From positions 1 to 49,756 of the forward strand of contig JANQET010000365.1 of the NCBI GenBank assembly GCA_028278265.1: DNA of 49,756 nucleotides, read 5' to 3'. The translations under genes and the position numbers were made by a program. The stretch comes from Myxococcota bacterium. GTDB lineage: Bacteria; Myxococcota_A; Polyangia; JAAYKL01. Of this stretch, positions 26,301 to 35,049 are shown piece by piece (within the stretch, counting starts at the first letter, position 1; every line of letters starts with the position of its first letter). Below the pieces are notes generated by a model. The model searched no databases and was not told where the DNA came from. It was given only the letters and a program-made list of their open reading frames with translations.

Positions 26301-26761
26301 GTCTTGTTGCGGGAGAAAAAGTAAACCCCGTCGTCTGTTTCGTGAAACAAATAGACTCGACCAATGGGCCGATGCTCCGGAGGTATTCTCTCCTTTAAGG
26401 AGACGAACTTCGGTTCACCCAGTTTATCGTAAGCGAGATACCCGAGATCATTGGGCATCCCCAGAAAAAGAGTGCCGTTTTTGTCAAAATGCAATCCCTC
26501 GGTAGGGGCCGTAGGCAAGGGTATCTTGCGCCAATCGATGCCGTCAAACTCCAACACCGCGTAGTTCGCGCCAAAGTACATCAGCCCGCGCTTGTCCTGA
26601 GCCGCGCGCCAGATTTGCGGTTCGGTATCGAAATCGGCCATGTTGTAATTGACGATGCGAGGTCTTCCCAGCGTCGCAATGCGGCCGGACGGGTCGGCAA
26701 CAGCGACCGAACCAAGTGTGAGCCACAACAGGCAGTGACCTATGACGGCGCTCGGGTTCAT
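23384..26761 (-). CDS. Two-component-like beta-propeller sensor with SpoIIE phosphatase output
   Basis: A 1125-aa membrane protein. The N-terminal signal (about 1-22) leads into a periplasmic two-component-regulator propeller (repeats such as IWRAAQDKRGLMYFGAN, NVWACTNTGIS, DLWASTANSGVYHIEW) and a Y_Y_Y strand domain (RYQLHGFDRRVSSWSKER ... PEGEYRFVV, about 755-795). A single TM helix (about 818-840) and a coiled coil (about 842-900) connect to a PP2C-type SpoIIE domain (VGGDYYDTI, IIGDVSGHGVPAGLVMMM, LLYTDGITEARN; about 915-1118), with metal-binding Asp residues in place. It likely dephosphorylates an anti-sigma-antagonist-type protein in response to a periplasmic signal. Confidence 0.9.
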   Translation of the reverse strand: MNPSAVIGHCLLWLTLGSVAVADPSGRIATLGRPRIVNYNMADFDTEPQIWRAAQDKRGLMYFGANYAVLEFDGIDWRKIPLPTAPTEGLHFDKNGTLFLGMPNDLGYLAYDKLGEPKFVSLKERIPPEHRPIGRVYLFHETDDGVYFFSRNKTVRYHNDEIQVIDRSFAWGQNVHDSLLAIDFDGTVYTLLADRYRPIVRVTVPEKSSMMDTPSILPWWDGKFVLAIPDVGNFIYDLPALLEQTESTSGPILDDATHRIPLVTEIDKFFSRKDFVYHSTLVDDTRMAIAFRHKGLVILDRQGRVRSRLTRSSGLANNLVYSVYADQFKNVWACTNTGISLVEMSSPLRVLDEKNGIESMILSIQRFGDSLYVGTFVGVYRIASVDMGISDNPVQFKKVENTELEAWSFLTVKDQLLANNNNRIIHIVDDKAQLLHTLEQGVLTMHRSSRFEDLVFAGTLSGVSVLRIEVAPSGQQPQASARATTTPMSVAAQQVKHPALNKLAGMIFQIAEDSEGDLWASTANSGVYHIEWSGDSLEEVQIDHYTVKDGLPDDANNFVYNIDGHVVLGTDKGIFQWMPGEPKGRFVPQQTFGRYFNENEISVRRLMRGPNQQLWINENGSTRVGILTPTDEQNWMWDTGRFSMLSSVLSTWSVDGDHTVWLGTAKPSAYRYDTADEKDYDIPFAASIRRVKVGEGRVINHGAFVGPSGSSDGQFTRTQLDQAQGTLPELLYEENTIAFDFAAAFFEQPQATQYRYQLHGFDRRVSSWSKERRKEYTNLPEGEYRFVVTAKNTFDKKSRPASFRFSILAPWYRTIWAYLAYAVIALLVFSGGVQIYTWRLNRSRRRLKEIVRRRTAEVVAQKEEIKSQADELQLVNDALWGEMQLAKKIQTTLLPETPQIRGYEIAAIMNPADDVGGDYYDTIHAAGTDWIIIGDVSGHGVPAGLVMMMVQTSIHTALEIQPNASPADIFHFVNQAICDNIQKLGERKYMTMTIFAVKPDGKMYHCGLHQDILIYRRKTQQIEKIETEGFWIGMAENVRELLTVNEFTLHSGDAMLLYTDGITEARNRAGQMFTIQKVADALRQNGERRAVEIEQTILGELEGYSHDDDVTCMVVKRNPESSLTN

Positions 26762-26859
26762 GACGGGCCATCACCCCCCATGCAGGCGGACATCTACCCC
26801 CAGTGGGTCGCTACGGGTCCTTCTACAAAGTATATTTCGTTAATGCACAGTGGCAATGA

Positions 26860-28338
26860 TCACATCAGAAGGTGTCCGACGTCGAATACGCAGATGGGTG
26901 GACTGCGATCCACATCCCGCCCCGAGGCGGCAATGTGTCGTTCATCGAGCCAGCGGCAACCACCGCACATCGACTCATGCCGGGCGTGGAGGGTCGACAC
27001 ACACTCTCCGGTAACGGTATGCCAGACATGGAGGTGCCCATCCTGGTGTGCGGAAGCGAGATGGCGACCGTTTCTCGAAAAGTCCACCGCTGACACGCCG
27101 TGATCTTTCGGGGTAAACGTCACTTCGGGCGTTTTTGCTCCCGTTTTGTAAATCCGAATGGTACCGGGTTCGCTTTGTGCTGCAACGGCAATCCTTTCGC
27201 CATTGTGTGACCAGGCCGCACAATAGAGGTACCAGGGTTTCTTTTTGTTCGGCTTGACGAGTCGCGTCAGCTGGGCGCCATCTGTGGTGTTGAGTATCCA
27301 AACACCGGATCCCGCTGCGACAACGCGGTTGCCGTCAGGCGCGTATCGCAATGACACCGCAGACAATGCCACCGTCCATAGCTGCTCGAGTGATTCTCCA
27401 TCCCAAGCCGCGATGGTGTTGTCTCTACCGGCCGAGAGAATTTGCTTTCCATCCGGAGATACGGCCACTGCGCAGATTTGCTCTTTATGAGCTGTAGACC
27501 CACCGAGCGCATTACCGCTCGGCAGGGTGTATCGGCAAAGCTTCTGTCGGTCCGAAACCACCAGGAGCTTCCCGTCACCCGATAGGCCGAGAGCGCGGTG
27601 ATCGCCCCTGCGTGACGAAGCCGGTAATCGCTCACCCGCAGGCCAGGAAAAAGCGTACAGCTCACCGCCCGACCCACAAGCCGCAACAGTTGACAGATCC
27701 GCGCTGACGGTCAAATCGTCTATCTGGTAAACGGGATCTGCGCCCAGATATCGCACCCTGCCTTCAGGTTCTCGGATATTCAGTCCACTGGCCAGCGTCT
27801 CGAGCGACAACGGCGGATTACCGACTCGCTCGGCATTTTCCAGACGGCTGCGGTCGCTCTGGTCCCCCTGCAGAACTGTCACAATAATCTGTTCGCGGTC
27901 GGCATCGGTCCCGAAAACGCCTTGGGCGTCAAGGTCCCTGAGAGCGCCGAAGCAAGCATCCAACCGGGCAGCGATCTCCTCATCGAATTCGGTGTGCCCG
28001 TCTTCACCACCGAAGACTGGCTGGGGCCGAGCATCCAGCAACGCCTGAACCGCTGCAAAGTGCTCCTCACCGACCAGGTGATATGGCGAATCGACCGGGC
28101 TCCAGCGAAGCTCCTCCATCTCGTTGGCCAGCTGTTGCTCATTCCCTTTACCGGCGCATTCAGCGGCCACCTCGGCCAAGCCGGCCTCACCGCTCGCCGT
28201 TGGCAGAATGTAGGTCACCTCTGGTGTGGTATAAAGGGCAAAGCAATAGAACACCTCGTCCGGATAGCTCGAGCGAAGTTCGGCCAGAGTAGCACGAACC
28301 GCATTTCTGATGGCAATTCTCAACGGTTCATCGGGCAT
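26860..28338 (-). CDS. DUF4303 domain fused to WD40 propeller
   Basis: A 492-aa cytoplasmic protein. The N-terminal ~185 residues (RNAVRATLAELRSSYPDEVF, YCFALYTTPEVTYILPTA, WSPVDSPYH) match the DUF4303 pattern, a family seen next to toxin-immunity (SMI1/SUFU-like) genes. From about 200 on there are seven WD40-like blades (ICAVAVSPDGKQILSAGRDNTIAAWD, VSAVDFSRNGRHLASAHQDG in part). The combination suggests a scaffold or immunity-type adaptor. No partner toxin gene is adjacent. It lies upstream of the SpoIIE sensor on the same strand with a ~100-bp gap. Confidence 0.7.
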   Translation of the reverse strand: MPDEPLRIAIRNAVRATLAELRSSYPDEVFYCFALYTTPEVTYILPTASGEAGLAEVAAECAGKGNEQQLANEMEELRWSPVDSPYHLVGEEHFAAVQALLDARPQPVFGGEDGHTEFDEEIAARLDACFGALRDLDAQGVFGTDADREQIIVTVLQGDQSDRSRLENAERVGNPPLSLETLASGLNIREPEGRVRYLGADPVYQIDDLTVSADLSTVAACGSGGELYAFSWPAGERLPASSRRGDHRALGLSGDGKLLVVSDRQKLCRYTLPSGNALGGSTAHKEQICAVAVSPDGKQILSAGRDNTIAAWDGESLEQLWTVALSAVSLRYAPDGNRVVAAGSGVWILNTTDGAQLTRLVKPNKKKPWYLYCAAWSHNGERIAVAAQSEPGTIRIYKTGAKTPEVTFTPKDHGVSAVDFSRNGRHLASAHQDGHLHVWHTVTGECVSTLHARHESMCGGCRWLDERHIAASGRDVDRSPPICVFDVGHLLM

Positions 28339-28519
28339 CGGTTCTCCCAGTTACACAACACCGGATACCACTTCCGAGAAGCCAGAGCAAGGCTGTCGTA
28401 ACGCGCTTGGGGGCGCACCGTTCAGGCGAATCAGTTGTTGCAGACGCAGGCCTATATCATCGGTTCGCCAACACGGCGATGACGAACCGGTGCTGGACGA
28501 AAGTGACAGTTTTTGGAAG

Positions 28520-29806
28520 CTATTCGCCGATGACCTCTCTGAACACCCGGAGCAGATTTCCGCCCATGATTTTTCTGATTTCCCATTCGGTGTAGCCCCG
28601 GTCTTCCAGCTCTTCGACGATCACAGGCATATCGGAAATGTCATCGATACCGTTGGGAAGTGAGCTCACCCCGTCGAAATCGGATCCGATGCCCGCATGA
28701 TCGATCCCTGCGACCTGGACGACGTGCTCAATGTGATCGACCAGCAGGTCGATGGTATTCCCTCCCAGGTAGTCGGTATAGAAGTTGATGCAGGCCACGC
28801 CTCCGTTTGCGGCGAGATCCTCGAGCATTTCATCGGTCATGTTTCGGTGATGGTTGTTGAGCGCCCGAGCACAGGAGTGAGAAGCGACGACGGGCTTGGA
28901 CGCAACGGCCAGCACATCGTAAAAGGTGTCATCAGAGGCGTGGGAGATATCGACCACCATGCCCAAGGCGTTCATCTCCTCAACCACCTGCTCCCCGAAG
29001 TCGGTCAGTCCTCCGTGCTCGGGTGTATCCCCTGAGCCGTCGGCCCAGTTGGTGTTGTACATCCAGGTAAGCGTCATCAACCGCACCCCGCGGTCGTAGA
29101 ACATGCGCAGGACCTCGAGGCTGTCTTCAATGGCATAGCCGCCCTCGATGCCCAAGAAGGCGGTGATTTTTCCCTCCTCAAAGAGTTGATCCGCATCGGC
29201 AGCCGTAAAGGCTAGCCCGATGTCCGCCGGGTTGTCCTCGACCATCCCGACGACCCCTTCAATCAGCTCAATGGCGCGATTTTTGGCCTGAGCGTTCTTG
29301 TTGACCCACGCGGCAAAGACCTGGGCGGTCACCCCCCCCGCTTTCATCCGCGGGATGTCCAAGTGCCCAAAGCTCAACCACTGGCTGAAGTCCGCGTTAT
29401 TGTCGACAATGTTCATCGCCGAATCGCAGTGAGCGTCAAATACGAATCGCTCGCCGCTGATATCGGTTTCCGTATCGGTGTCGGAATCCGCATCCGCATC
29501 ACTATCCGCGTCGCTGTCCGAATCTGCATCGGAGTCGCCGTCCGCGTCGCTGTCCGAATCCGCGTCCGCATCGCTATCCGCGTCCCCGTCCGCATCCGCA
29601 TCAGTGTCCGAATCGGCATCGGTATCCGCATCGCCGTCCGCATCCGCATCCGCATCAGCGTCGCTGTCCCCATCGGCATCCCCATCCGCGTCCCCGCCGG
29701 CGCTGTTGTTGTCATCGTCGTTGTCGCTGCTATCGGTCTGTTGACCACAAGCGAAAGTGAGAGAACTCACTAGAGCGATGATTAAAACGATGGACGCTCG
29801 CGGCAT
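28520..29806 (-). CDS. Membrane dipeptidase (M19) lipoprotein with Asp-rich linker
   Basis: A 428-aa protein. ATG 29806 has AGGAGG five bases upstream; the longer frame adds an unlikely leader. Lipobox LTFAC (about Cys20), Asp-x-Asp linker (about 39-112), then a renal-dipeptidase domain: FDAHCDS (HxD zinc motif), [10 protein letters not shown] (bridging Glu), [24 protein letters not shown] and GIGSDFDGV, i.e. the metal and substrate residues are all present. It would hydrolyse dipeptides, including D-residue-containing ones, at the cell surface. The start and linker style match the other Asp-rich lipoproteins nearby. Confidence 0.92.
   Translation of the reverse strand: MPRASIVLIIALVSSLTFACGQQTDSSDNDDDNNSAGGDADGDADGDSDADADADADGDADTDADSDTDADADGDADSDADADSDSDADGDSDADSDSDADSDADADSDTDTETDISGERFVFDAHCDSAMNIVDNNADFSQWLSFGHLDIPRMKAGGVTAQVFAAWVNKNAQAKNRAIELIEGVVGMVEDNPADIGLAFTAADADQLFEEGKITAFLGIEGGYAIEDSLEVLRMFYDRGVRLMTLTWMYNTNWADGSGDTPEHGGLTDFGEQVVEEMNALGMVVDISHASDDTFYDVLAVASKPVVASHSCARALNNHHRNMTDEMLEDLAANGGVACINFYTDYLGGNTIDLLVDHIEHVVQVAGIDHAGIGSDFDGVSSLPNGIDDISDMPVIVEELEDRGYTEWEIRKIMGGNLLRVFREVIGE
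29471..29692 (-). repeat. Asp-x-Asp coding repeat (M19 lipoprotein)
   Basis: About 74 codons of alternating Asp with Ala/Ser/Gly/Thr. Same repeat type as in five other genes of the window, but unit order differs, so each copy seems to have expanded separately. Confidence 0.95.
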
Positions 29807-30039
29807 GCTGCCTCCTTGCTCTTTAAAGAGCGGCTGGGCTTTTTTGTATACATTTCTCCACATTTAGCATTTTTCCCGTTACCCATATGCCCTGTCAAGC
29901 CAAATTTCGACGGCCCGAGGATCACCCCCCGGCTGGCTGGACGCGTTGGTTTCCATCTATCTAAAATAACTCACTAATTCATCGAGAATAGTCTAATCCG
30001 GACAATATTACGTGCTCTCAGCGCAGACACGACCGGCTT

Positions 30040-30708
30040 TCACCCTGTTTTTTGGATCACGAAGAATCCGCACGCCAGTTGGTCAGCAGCGGCCTTGATC
30101 ATGCTCACCTCTTGCTCGTAGCAGGCTAGCTCGCCCAATTCGGCGGTTCCCTCGGCGCTCTCTCGAAAAGAGCGAATTCGTTTTTCAAGTGGTTTGCCGT
30201 ATTCTGTCCACCAGTAGTGTCTGGGTAAGAGGTGGTCGATGAGATGATGGAAGCCGTAAGTGCGTAGCTTCTCTTTGACACCTTCGAACCAATTGATCGT
30301 TTCGTGCATGACCAAAAAACCACCTGGTTTCAACAGGCGATGGCACTCTTTGAAACTCCTCGCGTCGTCGAGCAGGTGCAGCACCCCCTCTTCCCACAGG
30401 AGATCGAAGCTCTCGTCGGCAAAACCGGATTGGTATAGGGAGTGGGGAACGACTGTTATCCGGGATGACAGATCTTCTCGTTCAATCCGCTGTTGAAGTT
30501 GCGACAGAGCAGCATGGTCAATGTCGATGCCGACGATCTCTGAAGCGCCCAACCGAGCCAACTCCACGGTTTGCAGACCTCGACCACAGCCGATGTCCAA
30601 TGTGCGCGACCGGTCAGGCAATCGCAGCAACGCATAAGCTTTTCTGGTGTGCTCGAGAATGCGGCTCCGGAGTTCCTCAATTCCGAGTGCACGGTAGGCA
30701 TCTATCAT
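30040..30708 (-). CDS. Class I SAM methyltransferase
   Basis: A 222-aa methyltransferase. SAM motif I is TLDIGCGRGLQTVELA, the strand 2 acid is IVGIDIDHAAL, followed by FADESFDLLWEEGVLHLLDD and the family-typical LLKPGGFLVMHE. The start ATG 30708 overlaps the stop of the small lipoprotein gene (ATGA), pointing to translational coupling. Substrate unknown. Unrelated in sequence detail to the methyltransferase at 5701. Confidence 0.85.
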   Translation of the reverse strand: MIDAYRALGIEELRSRILEHTRKAYALLRLPDRSRTLDIGCGRGLQTVELARLGASEIVGIDIDHAALSQLQQRIEREDLSSRITVVPHSLYQSGFADESFDLLWEEGVLHLLDDARSFKECHRLLKPGGFLVMHETINWFEGVKEKLRTYGFHHLIDHLLPRHYWWTEYGKPLEKRIRSFRESAEGTAELGELACYEQEVSMIKAAADQLACGFFVIQKTG

Positions 30709-30956
30709 TGTTGCCAGCCGCCTTTCAGGGGGCAACCGATTGGCGGATGAGCGGGATCGTGTACTTTGATCTGGGCAGTTCTGCGTCCAAAGGGGTGCTC
30801 CCCCTTGTCAACGGATTGAGCAGAAACGGGAATCACCTGGGCGTTGTCCCTATTCTTGTCGTGGGAGGGAGCATCCCCCTTTTTGCATCCTGCGAAGACA
30901 AGGCAAAAAACAAATCCTGCGAACAACCATCTCATGATGGGGAGACGTGCAATCAT
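30705..30956 (-). CDS. Small predicted lipoprotein
   Basis: An 83-aa protein from ATG 30956, which has AGGA about five bases upstream. Hydrophobic signal RWLFAGFVFCLVFAGC with the lipobox VFAGC is followed by a charged mature region (KKGDAPSHDKNRDN) with a second Cys near the end (PIGCPLKGG). It overlaps the methyltransferase start by 4 nt, so the two genes form an operon. No family recognised. Confidence 0.65.
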   Translation of the reverse strand: MIARLPIMRWLFAGFVFCLVFAGCKKGDAPSHDKNRDNAQVIPVSAQSVDKGEHPFGRRTAQIKVHDPAHPPIGCPLKGGWQQ

Positions 30957-31161
30957 TTCAATCCTGCCGTTTCGTCCTTCGGGCCGATTCAACCCACTTT
31001 GTTCGATTGATATAGTCGCACACTCTCGCTCTTCTGATAAGACTTGGCCGCGCTGATTTTCCTGCCCCGAGGGGGGCCTGTGATGCTCAGCCGCGGGTGC
31101 AATCAGCCGGGAGGAGAGAACCAGGAATCCACGCTAGCCGATTGTTCGGGAATACTTGTGG

Positions 31162-32118
31162 CTAGAATAGCCAGCTGAGCAGCCGGCTACCGAGACGCTC
31201 AGAGCGATGGCTCGGCAATTGGCAGGAGCAGGCACCGCTCTCGCCGTCAATACCTCCGTCATCATCGTTGTCATCATCGTCGTCATCCCCATCCCCATCG
31301 CTGTCGCTATCCGCATCGCTATCCGCATCGCTATCCGCGTCACTATCACCATCGCCATCACCGTCACTGTCACTGTCCGCGTCACTGTCGCTATCCGAAT
31401 CACTATCGCCGTCCGCGTCACTGTCGCTATCCGAATCACTATCACTGTCCGCGTCACTGTCGCTATCCGAATCACTATCACTGTCCGAATCACTGTCGCC
31501 ATCTGCATCACTGTCGCTGTCGCTGTCCGCATCCCCTCCATTGGATTCGTAGTAGATGCGCATCGCCATGTCGTTGCCCAGGAAATCGCCGGTAGTGGCG
31601 CTTAAATCGTTCTTGAACAGGCAGCGGTTGGTGCCGTTGGTCACTTGAATGGAGATATTGCCTTGGGGGTTCTCGTACTGCAATTCAAAGATCAGATTGC
31701 TTGTCCCGTCATATGCAAATCCGGTCTCGAACTCCCAGCCAAACCATTCGCCAGCAAAGGTCGGTATCGCCATCGTGTCGACGGAATAGACCAATTGGGG
31801 TGTGTTTCCGCTGTAATTGTCCTCAAAATTGGTACCGAGACTCGTTTTGTTCGAATGACTAACAAAAAATTTGAAATTCGGAAACGCCTCGTCGTTCGTG
31901 TCGCCCGAGGCCAAAAACTGAAAGGCGGTTAACGTTGCGGGACCAGGCATTTCTTCCGAGGTTACAAAACCTTGAAACCTACCGGCGGTGCCTCACGTGC
32001 ACAGGGGCTTATTGATGCCCGGCCACCAATTCTCCCCAATGTCGACATAGTCTTGAGCGGTTGCTGAAAATGACAACGGCAACGATAAAACAATTGTAAA
32101 AAACAGCAGCTTTTTCAT
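31162..32118 (-). CDS. Predicted exported selenoprotein with Asp-rich C-terminal tract
   Basis: One frame of 318 residues if the TGA at 31995-31993 is Sec (U42). ATG 32118 has AGGAG six bases upstream and starts a textbook Sec signal peptide ([21 protein letters not shown]). The mature N-terminus holds Cys40-Thr41-U42, a CxU redox motif, and the frame continues [15 protein letters not shown] into a beta-rich domain (about 60-195) with a single later Cys. An Asp-x-Asp tract of ~90 residues follows, then GACSC and a short basic/aromatic tail. The signal peptide lying upstream of the TGA, and the mature domain downstream without its own start, argue strongly for readthrough. The domain family is unknown to me. 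Confidence 0.75.
31257..31533 (-). repeat. Asp-x-Asp coding repeat (exported selenoprotein)
   Basis: About 92 codons, mostly DSD and DAD units, ending in a run of Asp. Unlike the others it sits after the domain, not between anchor and domain. It is followed by GACSC, reminiscent of the Cys motif of sorting tails such as MYXO-CTERM but without the usual hydrophobic helix and Arg cluster. Confidence 0.9.
31956..31985 (-). promoter_or_regulatory. Candidate bacterial SECIS hairpin after TGA 31995-31993
   Basis: Starting 8 nt after the UGA: CCG pairs with CGG, a GU bulge follows, AGGUU pairs with AACCU, a U-U mismatch, then CAA pairs with UUG, closing a GGUU loop at +22 to +25. This gives 11 base pairs with G at the first loop positions, matching the bacterial SECIS model and almost the same loop distance as the hairpin at 22431. 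Confidence 0.65.
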
Positions 32119-32241
32119 TCAACTCTCCTTTTGAACCTTATTCATCTCCAAGACGATCATTTGAACTACTCAATCGACTTAGTACAAATCGCAACTCAAA
32201 ATGGGGGGGATTTTTGTGCGCAGTGACCCCGCCAAACTCAT

Positions 32242-33429
32242 CTACTCGATGATGATACTGTTGCAGGTATCGAGAATCACCTGGGCCAGTGAGTTGGTCA
32301 GCATCTCTGCCATTTCATCGGCAATCTGCTCGGGAGAGAGGTTATCATCGGGCAGATTGTCGACCACATAGGGTTGGGTCAATCCGTCGAGAAATGAGCG
32401 AATCGGTCGTTTCTCCGGTTCGCAAACATCCGGATCCATGAATCCCCCGGCAACAATGCAATCAAGTCCGCCGCAGGAGGTCTTTGCCTCGATCAGACGG
32501 TTGAGCATCTCCGCGCCGCCGTCGCTCCCATCGATTTCCAGAGGGGTTTGATCCGGCTCATCTTGCATGAAAAAGACCACCATCACTGCACCCGCGTCTC
32601 TGAAAAAACCGGCATTGGTGGCACTGTTGGCCTCGTGCACCGCCCAGCCGGCCGGCGCAGTGAGCATCTCGATATTCGAGCCCCCGGTGCCGATCGCCGA
32701 GGCGGCGGTGAACCAATCCTTCAGCTCTGCAAACTCACTCGCCGGCGCGTTCAAATCAATGCTGAAAAAGTGATCCTTGCCCTGGGGTTGGTACAACCGC
32801 CCCTGGGCCCCGTTGCGACCCGAGTCGGTTTGATCAGGGGTGATGTAGTAGTAGACCTCGTCCCCTTCAGCGCCCTCAAAGGTACAGGGATCCACACCGT
32901 TGGAACCACTGCTGGAGAACCCCATCTCGGTGCTGGTCACCCCCACGTGAACATTTGTTTCGCCGGGCAGGGCGGCGACCAGCGAGTCGGCGAACCGAGG
33001 AAAGGCCAAGCCCAGGCCGGCTTGGTAGTCCCCCATCGAGAGCGAATTGTCGATCACGAACAGCAAATCCACGTCGCAGGTCTTGTCCGTGTCCGAGTCC
33101 GCGTCCGAATCACTGTCCCCATCGCTATCCGAATCGCTATCGGAGTCGCTGTCCGAATCAGCGTCCCCGTCCGCATCGCTGTCCCCGTCTGCATCCGAGT
33201 CCGCATCTGAATCACTGTCCGAGTCCGAATCCGCGTCCGCATCTGAATCGGTATCCCCATCCGAATCCGAGTCCCCGTCTGAATTCCCGTCGCTGTCTCC
33301 ATCCGAATCGGCATCCGAATCGGCATCCGCATCCCCACCCGGGTCGTCGAGAATGCCCTTCTTGTCCTCGCAACCGAGCTGAATCCAAACCACCAGTACC
33401 GTGAACATCAGGTATCGTCCGCTCTTCAT
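32242..33429 (-). CDS. VWFA-domain lipoprotein with Asp-rich linker
   Basis: A 395-aa protein; ATG 33429 has AAGGAG eight bases upstream. Signal with lipobox IQLGC (Cys20), Asp-x-Asp linker (about 33-115), then a von Willebrand A domain: [13 protein letters not shown] carries the MIDAS DxSxS, and the sixth-strand region [14 protein letters not shown] follows after an insertion rich in Cys pairs ([26 protein letters not shown]). Metal-dependent adhesion at the cell surface is the usual role. No partner AAA gene is adjacent. Confidence 0.85.
   Translation of the reverse strand: MKSGRYLMFTVLVVWIQLGCEDKKGILDDPGGDADADSDADSDGDSDGNSDGDSDSDGDTDSDADADSDSDSDSDADSDADGDSDADGDADSDSDSDSDSDSDGDSDSDADSDTDKTCDVDLLFVIDNSLSMGDYQAGLGLAFPRFADSLVAALPGETNVHVGVTSTEMGFSSSGSNGVDPCTFEGAEGDEVYYYITPDQTDSGRNGAQGRLYQPQGKDHFFSIDLNAPASEFAELKDWFTAASAIGTGGSNIEMLTAPAGWAVHEANSATNAGFFRDAGAVMVVFFMQDEPDQTPLEIDGSDGGAEMLNRLIEAKTSCGGLDCIVAGGFMDPDVCEPEKRPIRSFLDGLTQPYVVDNLPDDNLSPEQIADEMAEMLTNSLAQVILDTCNSIIIE
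33085..33333 (-). repeat. Asp-x-Asp coding repeat (VWFA lipoprotein)
   Basis: About 83 codons alternating Asp with Ser/Ala/Gly/Thr between the lipobox and the VWFA domain. Confidence 0.95.
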
Positions 33430-33710
33430 CGCTTTTTCTCCTTATTCTGAGTCTTTCTCACCGGCCAATCGCAGCATGGTCCAACGCTAACTTCTTCCTT
33501 CAGTGGTTTTGTCGATAGAAAATGGGTGGATAAGTATAGTACTGGAAAATCAAATATTGATCGACGTCAGTGCCCAAAAATCGCTACCGCCCAGGTGACA
33601 ACTCTTTCATCGACGTTCAACGGGTTCTGTACTGAGGCATGTAACCTCAGACCTGTTTCTTCAAGGCGTTGTGTGAAATGGCCGATGTTCGGGGTTCTTC
33701 TCGTGAATCA

Positions 33711-34949
33711 CTACGGGTAGTAAACGGTCACACTGTATGTGTCGCGCAATGTCTCCACATCGGCCTCCCCTTGTGCGCTGAGCGTGTTTCCCAGTAACCT
33801 CACCGTATCACCCGAGCCCAGACCTCCGGCAGCGGCATTGGTCACCAACGGTCCGATGTCAGTCAAATTTTCACAATCGTTCATGATGATCGTAGTGAGA
33901 TTGAGCAACCCGGCAAGGGGAGAGAGATCGCTGATTTCCGTGGTGATGAGATAGAGGTAGGCCAACGACGGCATGTTGCTCAGGATGGACAGATCTGTCA
34001 CCGGGTTTCTCCCCAAATCGAGGACCTGCAGCAGGGTCAATTCTGCCAGGTGGGCCATGTCGGCATTGTCCACATCCCGGTCCATCAACTCCAGCCGTTC
34101 GAGCTTGGTCAGGCTGGCCAGGGGGCTCAAGTCGGGAATGGGAACAGTAGTGGCGGTACCATTGCCCAGCTCGAGATTGACCAGCCCGGTCAGATTGGTC
34201 AAGACCCCGATATCGGTGATGCCGGTGCAATTGTAGAGGTCCAACTCGGTCAACTGGATCATCGTGGCCAACATGCTGATATCCGTAATGCCGGCGCTGT
34301 ATTGAATTTGAAGCGCGGTCAGATTCTCACACTGTTCCACTCCGGTCAGGTCGGTGATGGCACCACCGTCATCGAACAACGTGGTCAGGACAGCGAGATC
34401 GCCTTTGGTGATCGGGCCGGAGGGTTTTGAAATGGCAGCTCGAACAGCCGCTTCGAGTTCCGGATCCGGGAATTCAACCACGGTTGCCGTGTCGGTATCC
34501 GAGTCGGTATCCGAATCTGAATCCGTGTCCGTATCGGTATCTGCGTCAGCATCCGTGTCCGTATCGGCGTCACCATCCGTATCGGTATCCGTGTCCGTAT
34601 CGGCGTCACCGTCCGTATCGGTATCCGTGTCCGTATCGGCGTCACCGTCCGTATCGGTATCCGTGTCCGTATCGGTATCCGTGTCCGTATCGGCGTCACT
34701 GTCCGTATCGGTATCCGTGTCCGTATCGGCGTCACCGTCCGTATCGGTATCTGCGTCTGTGTCGACATCAGTATCGGTGTCTGCATCAGCATCAGAATCT
34801 GTATCCGTATCAGCATCGCCCGCCGTGTCGTCATCATCCCCATTGCCATCACCGCCACAGCCGAGGGGGAAACCGAGCAGCCCACACATGCAAGCCACAC
34901 CAAAGAGCTGACCACGACGCCGAAACACCTTCCATTTTCGAATCGCCAT
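33711..34949 (-). CDS. Leucine-rich-repeat lipoprotein with Asp-Thr linker
   Basis: A 412-aa protein from ATG 34949 (GGAGG nine bases upstream; the longer frame is rejected). Basic n-region, then lipobox FPLGC (about Cys31), a DTD-dominated linker (about 43-155), and internalin-type LRRs of about 22 residues (LTALQIQYSAGITDISMLATM, TELDLYNCTGITDIGVLTNL, LQVLDLGRNPVTDLSILSNM in part). A leading cap EFPDPELEAAVRAAISKP is the usual N-cap of this LRR family. Likely a surface-exposed binding protein. The linker uses Thr far more than its neighbours do. Confidence 0.9.
   Translation of the reverse strand: MAIRKWKVFRRRGQLFGVACMCGLLGFPLGCGGDGNGDDDDTAGDADTDTDSDADADTDTDVDTDADTDTDGDADTDTDTDTDSDADTDTDTDTDTDTDTDGDADTDTDTDTDGDADTDTDTDTDGDADTDTDADADTDTDTDSDSDTDSDTDTATVVEFPDPELEAAVRAAISKPSGPITKGDLAVLTTLFDDGGAITDLTGVEQCENLTALQIQYSAGITDISMLATMIQLTELDLYNCTGITDIGVLTNLTGLVNLELGNGTATTVPIPDLSPLASLTKLERLELMDRDVDNADMAHLAELTLLQVLDLGRNPVTDLSILSNMPSLAYLYLITTEISDLSPLAGLLNLTTIIMNDCENLTDIGPLVTNAAAGGLGSGDTVRLLGNTLSAQGEADVETLRDTYSVTVYYP
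34488..34819 (-). repeat. Asp-Thr coding repeat (LRR lipoprotein)
   Basis: About 110 codons, dominated by DTD with periodic DGD/DAD. Several near-identical 36- to 42-bp blocks recur in tandem on the DNA, so this copy has clearly grown by slippage or unequal exchange. Confidence 0.95.
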
Positions 34950-35049
34950 AACAGTATTCCTCCGGAGGTTTGAATTGATTGACCGATCAAACCATACCAA
35001 ACCGCCGCGGGCCCCACAAAACAAAAAATCAGTGCTTCGGCCTCGCCGG

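Noticed and set aside
31162-31256. GACSC tail as a MYXO-CTERM sorting signal
   Set aside because: The Cys motif fits loosely, but the hydrophobic helix and Arg cluster are missing in all three frames.
22731-34819. Asp-codon repeats as possible CRISPR arrays
   Set aside because: Units are 6-bp multiples in frame with coding sequence, without constant repeats and unique spacers.
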